A stretch of 6,201 bases of DNA from Actinomycetota bacterium. Its GTDB lineage: Bacteria; Actinomycetota; Actinomycetes; UBA12327. The notes beneath the pieces were generated by a model. The model saw nothing but the letters and a program-made list of their open reading frames with translations, made no database searches and had not been told where the DNA came from. The stretch lies in contig JAPLBW010000089.1 of the NCBI GenBank assembly GCA_026392555.1, positions 1 to 6,201 on the forward strand, read 5' to 3'. Each line of letters begins with the position of its first letter. Position 1 is the first letter of the stretch. The translations under genes and the position numbers were made by a program. Of the stretch, positions 1-5,462 are shown piece after piece.

Positions 1-1312
1 GCGAGCCAGCCAATTAGGGCTCAGCGTGGCCCTGATCGAAAAGGACAAGCTCGGCGGTACCTGCCTACACAAGGGATGCATCCCGACCAAGGCCCTTTTG
101 CACGCGGCTGAGGTTGCCGACACTGCTCGTGAGTCCTCCGAGTTTGGCGTCAACACCACATTGAACGGCATCGACATCGAAGCCGTCCTGAAGTACAAGG
201 ACAACGTGGTCGGTCGCCTCTATAAGGGTCTGCAAGGTTTGGTCAAGTCCCGCTCGATTACCTTCATCGAGGGCGAAGGGCGCCTGGTTGGACCCAACAC
301 CATCGACGTTGCTGGCGTTCAGTACACCGGACGCAACATCGTGTTGGCCACCGGTTCGTACGCACGCTCCCTTCCGGGCCTCGACATCGAAGGTCGCGTC
401 TTGACCAGCGACCAAGCCATCGACCTGAACGAAATCCCCACGAGCGTCATCGTTCTTGGCGGTGGCGTGATCGGCGTCGAGTTCGCCAGTGTGTGGAAGT
501 CCTTTGGCGTTGAAGTCACCATCGTCGAAGGCCTCCCCCGCCTAGTTCCCGCTGAGGATGAGGCGCTGAGCAAGGCCCTTGAACGGGCATTTCGCAAGCG
601 TGGCATCGACTTCAAGACCGGCGTGCGCTTCAGTGGCGTAACCCAAGATGCCAACGGCGTGGTCGTGTCACTCGAATCGGGTGACACCTTGGCCGCGGAC
701 TACTTGTTGGTCGCCGTCGGTCGTGGACCGCGCACGGATGGCTTGGGTTATGCCGAACAAGGCGTATCCATGGACCGCGGTTTTGTTTTGACCAACGATC
801 GCTTGCAAACCAACATCCCTGGTGTGTGGGCCGTGGGTGACATCGTTCCTGGATTGCAATTGGCCCACCGCGGATTCCAACAAGGAATCTTCGTTGCTGA
901 AGAAATTGCAGGCTTGAACCCGCGCGCCATTGACGAAAGCGGAATCCCGCGCGTGACGTACTGCGAACCAGAAGTAGCGTCGGTTGGCTTGACTCAAGCC
1001 CAAGCCGAAGAGGCCCATGGTGCAGCCAACGTCACCGCCTACGAATACAACTTGGGCGGAAACGGCAAGAGCCAGATCTTGGCCACGACCGGTTTCATCA
1101 AGTTGGTCCGCGTCAACGACGGTCCCGTCGTGGGAATCCACATGGTCGGCGCCCGAGTGGGCGAACTGATCGGTGAAGGCCAACTGATCGTCAACTGGGA
1201 GGCCTACCCCGAGGACGTGGCAGCCCTGGTCCACGCTCACCCGACTCAGAACGAAGCCATGGGCGAGGCTCACCTTGCTTTGGCTGGCAAGCCCCTGCAC
1301 GCCCACGCCTAA
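1..1312 (+). CDS. lpdA: Dihydrolipoyl dehydrogenase (E3), 5'-truncated by window edge
   Basis: This flavoenzyme reoxidises the dihydrolipoyl arm of 2-oxoacid dehydrogenase complexes and passes electrons to NAD+. The reading frame (codons from base 2) is open to the left edge, with 436 codons visible. The family is usually about 455-465 residues, so roughly 20-30 N-terminal residues, including the first FAD-binding glycine motif, lie outside. A GTG at 26 is in frame but lies inside the conserved fold (RASQLGLSVALIEKD reads through it), so it is not the start. Visible motifs are: the redox disulfide GGTCLHKGC (Cys codons 62-64 and 77-79); the ATGS motif near 346; the NAD-binding GGGVIGVEFAS around 458-490, followed by an acidic residue as expected for NAD; the second FAD motif TNIPGVWAVGD near 811-842; and the C-terminal catalytic HPTQNE (His 1238-1240, Glu 1253-1255). 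It ends at TAA 1310-1312, 63 bases before the E2 gene it serves. The family assignment is firm; 'lpdA' rather than 'lpd' is only naming. Confidence 0.96.
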   Translation, partial: RASQLGLSVALIEKDKLGGTCLHKGCIPTKALLHAAEVADTARESSEFGVNTTLNGIDIEAVLKYKDNVVGRLYKGLQGLVKSRSITFIEGEGRLVGPNTIDVAGVQYTGRNIVLATGSYARSLPGLDIEGRVLTSDQAIDLNEIPTSVIVLGGGVIGVEFASVWKSFGVEVTIVEGLPRLVPAEDEALSKALERAFRKRGIDFKTGVRFSGVTQDANGVVVSLESGDTLAADYLLVAVGRGPRTDGLGYAEQGVSMDRGFVLTNDRLQTNIPGVWAVGDIVPGLQLAHRGFQQGIFVAEEIAGLNPRAIDESGIPRVTYCEPEVASVGLTQAQAEEAHGAANVTAYEYNLGGNGKSQILATTGFIKLVRVNDGPVVGIHMVGARVGELIGEGQLIVNWEAYPEDVAALVHAHPTQNEAMGEAHLALAGKPLHAHA

Positions 1313-1329
1313 AATCGTCGTTGAACCTC

Positions 1330-1335
1330 TAATCT
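1330..1335 (+). promoter_or_regulatory. Possible -10 element upstream of the E2 gene
   Basis: TAATCT fits the actinobacterial -10 pattern TANNNT and would place a transcription start near 1342, giving a leader of about 35 bases that contains the E2 ribosome binding site. No convincing -35 hexamer lies 16-19 bases upstream. The short gap and shared function also fit simple read-through from lpdA. Weak call. Confidence 0.22.
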
Positions 1336-1355
1336 GGGTTTAACGAAAGTCCAAC

Positions 1356-1364
1356 AAGAAGGAG
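1356..1364 (+). promoter_or_regulatory. Ribosome binding site that fixes the E2 start
   Basis: AAGAAGGAG is a strong Shine-Dalgarno match. It overlaps the first base of an in-frame GTG at 1364, which therefore cannot use it. The ATG at 1376, 11 bases downstream of the GGAG core, is the sensible start. That spacing is slightly long but acceptable. Confidence 0.75.
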
Positions 1365-1375
1365 TGCCAAGACCA

Positions 1376-3154
1376 ATGCCGGTCTCCGTCACAATGCCGC
1401 AACTCGGTGAAAGCGTCACCGAAGGAACAGTCACGCGCTGGCTCAAGAACATTGGCGACACTGTTGCCATGGACGAGCCCTTGTTGGAAATCTCGACCGA
1501 CAAGGTCGACACCGAGATTCCGTCCCCTGTGGCTGGAGTGCTCCTGTCCATCACCGCCGATGAAGACGCCACTGTTGAAGTGGGTGCAGAACTGGCCGTC
1601 ATCGGTTCAGCTGACGAAGCCGGCGTACCTGCTCCCGCGGCACCTGCCGCTGCACCAGCACCTGCCGCGATTGTTGTCCCCGCACCTACTGAAGAAGTTC
1701 CCGCCCCCGCAGCCTCAGCAATCCCGGTGACTCCACCTCCCGCAGCACCTTCTGCTGGTGGCTCCACCGTCCCCATCGTGTTGCCCGCGCTGGGTGAAAG
1801 CGTCACGGAAGGAACCGTCACGCGCTGGTTGAAGAACATTGGCGATGCCGTTGCTCTTGACGAGCCATTGCTAGAGATCTCCACCGACAAGGTCGACACC
1901 GAACTTCCCTCACCCGTTGCCGGAACCCTGGTCTCCATCGCCGTTGGCGAAGACGGCACGGTTCAAGTCGGTGGAGTCTTGGGCGAAATCAGCACCGGTG
2001 CCGCCGCACCTTCGGCCTCAACTCCGCCACCGGCTCCCGCACCTGCCGCCATCCCAGCGCCTGTTGCAGCACCCGTCGCCACTCCTGCGCCCGCTCTAGC
2101 ACCGGTAGTTGCTGCGCCCGCACCTGTTGTTGCCGCACCAGCTGCAGCGGCTACTTCTGCGCCTGCTGCTCCACCAGCGGGCAATGGCGTCACCGACACC
2201 TACGTCACGCCCATCGTTCGCAAGCTCGCATCGGATAACAACATTGATTTGAGCACCGTTACCGGCACCGGCGTGGGTGGACGCATTCGCAAGCAAGACA
2301 TCGAAGCTGCCGTGGCATCGCGTCCGGCGAGCGCTCCTGCTGCCGCTCCGGCAGCTGCACCTGCACCCGCAGCCGTGGCCTCCCCCGCACCGGCTGCCAC
2401 CACTGCCAAGCACGCCGCTCCTGCTTCACCGCTGCGTGGTAGCACCGAAAAGATGTCGCGTCTGCGCAAGGTCATCGCCGAGCGCATGGTCGAGTCCCTG
2501 CAAACCACGGCACAACTGACCAGCGTTGTCGAAGTTGACGTCACGCGCGTTGCTGCTTTGCGCGATCGGGCCAAGAATGACTTCTTTGCTCGCGAAGGCG
2601 TCAAGCTCACCTTCCTGCCGTTCTTTGCTCGTGCAGCGCTGGAAGCTTTGAAGCAGTTCCCAGTCGTCAACGCGACGATGGACCAGGCAGCTGGAACCAT
2701 CACGTACTACGACGGAGAGCACCTGGGTATTGCGGTGGACACCGAGCGCGGCTTGCTCGTTCCCGTCATCCACTCTGCTGGTGATTTGAACTTGCCCGCA
2801 CTGGCCAAGCAGATCACTGACATCGCTGGTCGTACCCGCGACAACAAGGTCTCCCCTGACGAGCTCAGCGGCGGCACGTTCACGTTGACCAACACGGGCA
2901 GCCGTGGAGCGCTCTTTGACACCCCGATCCTGAACCTGCCGCAGTCGGCAATCCTGGGCACCGGAACCGTCGTCAAGCGCCCGATGGTCATCACCGACGA
3001 ATACGGCAGCGAATCCATTGCGATTCGCTCGATGGTCTACCTCTCCTTGACCTACGACCACCGACTCGTTGATGGTGCTGACGCCGCCCGTTTCCTCGTG
3101 GCGATCAAGACCCGCCTTGAGGCCGGCGACTTTGAAAGTGAACTGGGTGTGTAG
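1376..3154 (+). CDS. sucB: Dihydrolipoyl acyltransferase (E2), two lipoyl domains, actinobacterial SucB/DlaT type
   Basis: E2 is the core of the pyruvate/2-oxoglutarate dehydrogenase machinery: its lipoyl lysines carry acyl groups from E1 to CoA. From ATG 1376 it is 592 residues. Domains: lipoyl domain 1 at about 1-78 (EISTDKVDTE, Lys43); Ala/Pro linker 82-131; lipoyl domain 2 at about 132-206 (Lys172); long Ala/Pro linker 207-270; peripheral-subunit-binding domain about 275-313 (VTPIVRKLA...VGGRIRKQDIE); a third linker; and the catalytic domain about 351-592, ending in DHRLVDG (561-567, catalytic His562). The arrangement fits the TIGR02927 (SucB_Actino) family. Actinobacterial annotations call it sucB, but the M. 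tuberculosis homologue DlaT is a pyruvate dehydrogenase E2, and actinobacterial OdhA borrows lipoyl arms from such an E2, so aceF/dlaT may describe it better. A GTG 12 bases upstream is rejected because it overlaps the ribosome binding site. It sits between E3 and the lipoylation genes. Confidence 0.96.
   Translation: MPVSVTMPQLGESVTEGTVTRWLKNIGDTVAMDEPLLEISTDKVDTEIPSPVAGVLLSITADEDATVEVGAELAVIGSADEAGVPAPAAPAAAPAPAAIVVPAPTEEVPAPAASAIPVTPPPAAPSAGGSTVPIVLPALGESVTEGTVTRWLKNIGDAVALDEPLLEISTDKVDTELPSPVAGTLVSIAVGEDGTVQVGGVLGEISTGAAAPSASTPPPAPAPAAIPAPVAAPVATPAPALAPVVAAPAPVVAAPAAAATSAPAAPPAGNGVTDTYVTPIVRKLASDNNIDLSTVTGTGVGGRIRKQDIEAAVASRPASAPAAAPAAAPAPAAVASPAPAATTAKHAAPASPLRGSTEKMSRLRKVIAERMVESLQTTAQLTSVVEVDVTRVAALRDRAKNDFFAREGVKLTFLPFFARAALEALKQFPVVNATMDQAAGTITYYDGEHLGIAVDTERGLLVPVIHSAGDLNLPALAKQITDIAGRTRDNKVSPDELSGGTFTLTNTGSRGALFDTPILNLPQSAILGTGTVVKRPMVITDEYGSESIAIRSMVYLSLTYDHRLVDGADAARFLVAIKTRLEAGDFESELGV
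1403..1537 (+). repeat. Intragenic direct repeat, copy 1 (lipoyl domain 1)
   Basis: This 135-base block codes for the core of lipoyl domain 1. By codon-by-codon comparison it matches the block at 1790-1924 at 112 of 135 bases (about 83%) without gaps and at 42 of 45 residues. The longest shared run surrounds the lipoyl lysine codon. It is a domain duplication within the E2 gene, not a mobile element. Confidence 0.85.
1790..1924 (+). repeat. Intragenic direct repeat, copy 2 (lipoyl domain 2)
   Basis: Second copy of the lipoyl core, in frame with copy 1 at an offset of 387 bases (129 codons). The three residue differences are Thr/Ala, Met/Leu and Ile/Leu. Outside the block similarity falls sharply: the next 72 bases match at only about 64%. 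Confidence 0.85.
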
Positions 3155-3202
3155 TTCGCGGTTTAAGTGGCTTATCGCGCCAATACGCACCACGATGTAG
3201 TT

Positions 3203-4099
3203 ATGCGTATCGCCATTGCTGGATCTAGCGGGTTAATCGGCACCGCCTTGTCGGCTTCATTAGTGGCGCAAGGCCACGACGTTTTTCGACTCGTTAGGCG
3301 CACTGCTATTCGCTCAGACGAAATTAGTTGGGACCCCACGCGTTCATGGGATGGCTCCCAGCTCGAGGGCTTTGATGCCGTTATCAACCTCGCCGGGGTG
3401 GGCGTTGGTGATCGCCGCTGGACTCGGTCGTACAAGCAAAAGATTCGTGATTCACGAGTCATCACCACCACTCATCTTTCGCAAGCCCTTGCGGCACTAG
3501 AGAACAAGCCGAAGGTTTTGCTCAATGCTTCAGCCATCGGCTGGTACGGAAACACGGGTTCGACTGCGGTGGATGAAGACTCCCCTCGCGGGACCGGATT
3601 TTTGTCCACCGTGTGCGCCGAGTGGGAGGCAGCCACGACACCTGCCGAAGAAGCCGGCATTCGAGTGGTTCACCTGCGCACCGGCTTAGTGGTTTCGGGT
3701 GAAGGTGGGGCCTGGCAACGGTTGATTCCGTTGTTCAAACTCGGCGTCGGCGGCAAACTCGGTTCAGGCCAGCAGTATTGGTCGAGTATTTCCATCGTTG
3801 ATCAAGTACGGGCCATTGAGTTTTGCCTCACGCATGCGGAGTTGAGTGGCGCGGTGAACCTGACCAGTCCTGAGCCATTGACCAACGCCGATTTGACACA
3901 GGTGATGGGCAAGGTTCTCGACAAGCCAACAGTGCTCCCTGTACCAGGCGTGGCACTGCGTCTGGCGTTAGGTGAGTTCGCCGTGGAGACCCTCGATAGT
4001 CAACGCGTATTGCCCAAGCGCTTGCTTGCTGCCGGCTTTGTTTTTGAGCACCCCACCTTTGAACAAGCCTTCACCACAGCGTTGCAGCCCGCGCCCTAG
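3203..4099 (+). CDS. TIGR01777-family epimerase-like NAD(P)-binding protein
   Basis: A member of the atypical/extended short-chain dehydrogenase family TIGR01777 (YfcH/SDR39U1-like); the true substrate of this family is not established. From ATG 3203 it is 298 residues, the usual length. It opens directly with a Rossmann fingerprint GSSGLIG (7-13). INLAGVGVGD (61-70) and NASAIGWYG (108-116) are family-typical, and the C-terminal part from about 245 on (PVPGVALRLALGEFA...VLPKRLLAAGF) matches DUF1731. The longer in-frame GTG at 3167 would add 12 unlike residues before the Rossmann strand, so ATG 3203 is preferred. Neither start has a Shine-Dalgarno sequence. The bases 12 to 7 upstream of the ATG read CACGAT, a poor -10, so leaderless initiation is possible but weakly supported. 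M. tuberculosis carries a homologue (Rv2216) in the same place between dlaT and lipB, hinting at a link to lipoylation or 2-oxoacid metabolism (inference). The stop codon overlaps the proposed lipB promoter. Confidence 0.9.
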   Translation: MRIAIAGSSGLIGTALSASLVAQGHDVFRLVRRTAIRSDEISWDPTRSWDGSQLEGFDAVINLAGVGVGDRRWTRSYKQKIRDSRVITTTHLSQALAALENKPKVLLNASAIGWYGNTGSTAVDEDSPRGTGFLSTVCAEWEAATTPAEEAGIRVVHLRTGLVVSGEGGAWQRLIPLFKLGVGGKLGSGQQYWSSISIVDQVRAIEFCLTHAELSGAVNLTSPEPLTNADLTQVMGKVLDKPTVLPVPGVALRLALGEFAVETLDSQRVLPKRLLAAGFVFEHPTFEQAFTTALQPAP

Positions 4100-4102
4100 T
4101 CT
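4097..4102 (+). promoter_or_regulatory. Candidate -10 of a leaderless lipB promoter
   Basis: TAGTCT matches TANNNT and ends exactly six bases before the lipB ATG at 4109, i.e. at -12 to -7 if transcription starts on the A of ATG. That is the usual geometry of actinobacterial leaderless promoters. Its first three bases are the stop codon of the upstream gene. No good -35 is visible, which is common for this class. There is no Shine-Dalgarno sequence before the ATG, which supports leaderless initiation; translational reinitiation after the upstream stop is the alternative. Confidence 0.5.
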
Positions 4103-4108
4103 TGGCAC

Positions 4109-4741
4109 ATGTCAACGCTTTCGTTTCGGCACCTGCCAGGCACTGTTGACTACCTTGACGCCCTCAAACTTCAACGCGAGCTACACGCTGCTCGCGTGGC
4201 CGGGACCATTGATGACACCGTCCTGCTGCTCGAACACACAGCGGTGTATACCGCGGGGCGTCGCACCCAAGATTTTGAACGTCCACTGGATGGAACTCCC
4301 GTCATTGACACCGATCGCGGTGGCCGCATCACGTGGCACGGACCAGGTCAGCTCGTGGGTTACCCCATCGTGCAGTTGCCCATGCCCTTGGACTTGGTCG
4401 CCTACGTTCGGCGCATTGAATCAGCGCTGATGTCAGCATGCTCAAGCCTGGGATTAGAAACGGGCCGAGTGGAAGGGCGAACCGGTGTTTGGGTTGACCA
4501 CGAGTCACCGGCTGCCCGAAAAATTGCTGCCATCGGCGTGCGGGTAGCCAAAGGTGTGACCATGCACGGCTTTGCCCTCAACTGCGACAACACCTTGAGT
4601 GGTTTTCAACAAATCGTTGCCTGTGGCATCGAGAACGCCCAAGTGAGCACGATTTCGGTTGAACTGGGTCGACAAATTGGGGTAAACGACCTGCTCGAAC
4701 CCGTAAAACAAGCCATGATGGACCAATTCTCCACGCAGTAA
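4109..4741 (+). CDS. lipB: Octanoyl-[acyl carrier protein]-protein N-octanoyltransferase
   Basis: LipB is a cytoplasmic enzyme that transfers octanoyl from acyl carrier protein to the lipoyl-domain lysines of E2 and GcvH, the first step of lipoate assembly. The 210-residue length is normal. Hallmarks are RGGRITWHGPGQLVGYPI (70-87), RKIAAIGVRV with the catalytic Lys138, MHGFALN (152-158), and the catalytic Cys172 in IVACGI, corresponding to the Cys/Lys dyad described for M. tuberculosis LipB. The residue before the catalytic Cys is Ala, where the family usually has Pro (IVPCGI). The N-terminal stretch (GTVDYLDALKLQREL) aligns naturally with family starts, supporting ATG 4109, only 9 bases after the preceding stop. 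The gene ends with tandem stops TAATAA (4739-4744). It probably shares a transcript with its neighbours, with extra initiation from the proposed leaderless promoter. Confidence 0.96.
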   Translation: MSTLSFRHLPGTVDYLDALKLQRELHAARVAGTIDDTVLLLEHTAVYTAGRRTQDFERPLDGTPVIDTDRGGRITWHGPGQLVGYPIVQLPMPLDLVAYVRRIESALMSACSSLGLETGRVEGRTGVWVDHESPAARKIAAIGVRVAKGVTMHGFALNCDNTLSGFQQIVACGIENAQVSTISVELGRQIGVNDLLEPVKQAMMDQFSTQ

Positions 4742-4763
4742 TAACGTTCAGTTTCGCGAAGAC

Positions 4764-4768
4764 AAGGA
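4764..4768 (+). promoter_or_regulatory. Ribosome binding site of the membrane-protein gene
   Basis: AAGGA lies five bases upstream of ATG 4774, optimal spacing, and supports that start and the reality of the gene. Confidence 0.65.
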
Positions 4769-4773
4769 TCGCT

Positions 4774-5445
4774 ATGAGCCAGGAGCAAGTCACCCCCAAG
4801 CGCCGCCGGGCCAATCCGGTCCTTGGGCTCATTCTGGGTATCGTCGGATCGCTTTTGATGACGTGCGCGGCCGTCACTAAATGGGCCAGCAACAACTACG
4901 GCATCACTGACTCCCCCTTCGAACAAGGCGTCGCGACCTCGGGCGCTGTTGCCCCCAATGGCAGCATCACCCAGCCAATTAACAACGTGGCGATCGTCAA
5001 CACCCTGGCCCCCATCGCCGACTTGTGGTGGTTCTTTGCAGCCCTGGCCCTAGTCTTGATTGCTTTTGCTTACTTCATTACCAGCCAACGCGTTCGACTC
5101 AGCATTGCAATCGTGATAGATCTGGTCATTGGTGCCGTTATGGCCATTGTGATCTGCGCTCTCTTGCAATCCGCCGTGGCCCCCACCCAGCCATTGGGCG
5201 TCAGTAGCGACCCGAGCTCCAGTGCATTGCGCTTCTTCCTCTTCGCTGCCATTGCGATCGCGGTCGTGGCAATTGGAGCGGTTATCGCGAGCGCTGTCCG
5301 CGGCAATCGGGCCGAAAAGCGTGCGCCAGCAATCCCCGAACAGGCCACGGCCCCGCGCGATGCAAACACTCCCGACCCCTTCGTAGACTTAAGCAAGTCC
5401 GGATCTGAACTTTCTACTGCCGGATCGCCGTTTATCTTCGACTAG
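4774..5445 (+). CDS. Uncharacterised four-helix membrane protein between lipB and lipA
   Basis: I do not recognise this 223-residue protein with confidence. It starts with a charged cytoplasmic-type N terminus (KRRRAN, 9-14). Hydrophobic segments follow at about 15-36, 83-103, 109-131 and 151-175, predicting four transmembrane helices with both ends inside by the positive-inside rule (basic N terminus, QRVR at 105-108, RGNRAEKR at 176-183). Between helices 1 and 2 is a polar loop of about 45 residues that would face outside. A Trp follows helix 1, and a Trp pair (85-86) opens helix 2. The last 45 or so residues are a soluble Pro/Ala/Ser-rich tail ending in hydrophobic FIFD. Topology and length recall the four-helix membrane protein of actinobacterial trp regions (Trp_oprn_chp), but I see no decisive motif. 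A clear ribosome binding site and short gaps to lipB (32 bases) and lipA (17 bases) suggest co-transcription. It could be an accidental passenger. Confidence 0.85.
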   Translation: MSQEQVTPKRRRANPVLGLILGIVGSLLMTCAAVTKWASNNYGITDSPFEQGVATSGAVAPNGSITQPINNVAIVNTLAPIADLWWFFAALALVLIAFAYFITSQRVRLSIAIVIDLVIGAVMAIVICALLQSAVAPTQPLGVSSDPSSSALRFFLFAAIAIAVVAIGAVIASAVRGNRAEKRAPAIPEQATAPRDANTPDPFVDLSKSGSELSTAGSPFIFD

Positions 5446-5450
5446 AAACA

Positions 5451-5457
5451 GGGAGGA
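5451..5457 (+). promoter_or_regulatory. Ribosome binding site fixing the lipA GTG start
   Basis: GGGAGGA is a near-perfect Shine-Dalgarno sequence five bases upstream of GTG 5463. It is the strongest ribosome binding site in the window and settles the use of the GTG start. It lies within the 17-base gap after the membrane-protein stop. Confidence 0.8.
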
Positions 5458-5462
5458 TCATC

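Noticed and set aside
1364..1375. GTG at 1364 as an earlier start for the E2 protein
   Set aside because: It overlaps the Shine-Dalgarno sequence AAGAAGGAG, so it has no ribosome binding site of its own. The ATG at 1376 matches the usual lipoyl-domain start.
2002..2185. Ala/Pro-rich GC-biased stretch in sucB as a possible simple-sequence repeat or foreign insert
   Set aside because: It is the flexible linker expected between the lipoyl and subunit-binding domains of E2 proteins. The codons vary and no exact tandem unit is present.
319..3018. Long minus-strand open frames antisense to lpdA and sucB, up to about 250 codons
   Set aside because: They lie wholly opposite well-supported conserved genes, give low-complexity or arbitrary proteins without recognisable motifs, and arise from the strong third-position GC bias of the real genes.
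3155..3202. Possible hairpin terminator after the E2 gene (CGCG and GTGG/CCAC pairs)
   Set aside because: The pairs are only about four bases, with long loops and no following T run. Nothing here supports a terminator, so read-through remains possible.
3972..4430. Plus-strand frame of 152 codons spanning the end of the epimerase gene and the start of lipB
   Set aside because: It is out of frame with two conserved proteins, has no ribosome binding site, and its Pro/Ser/Cys-rich product resembles a frame-shifted shadow.
4742..4773. GCGA/TCGC inverted repeat between lipB and the membrane gene
   Set aside because: A four-base stem without a T tract is expected by chance, and it overlaps the ribosome binding site.
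7..4981. Eleven-base match CCAGCCAATTA at 7-17 and at 4971-4981
   Set aside because: Several matches of this length are expected by chance in 6.2 kb. Both copies sit inside coding sequence in unrelated proteins.
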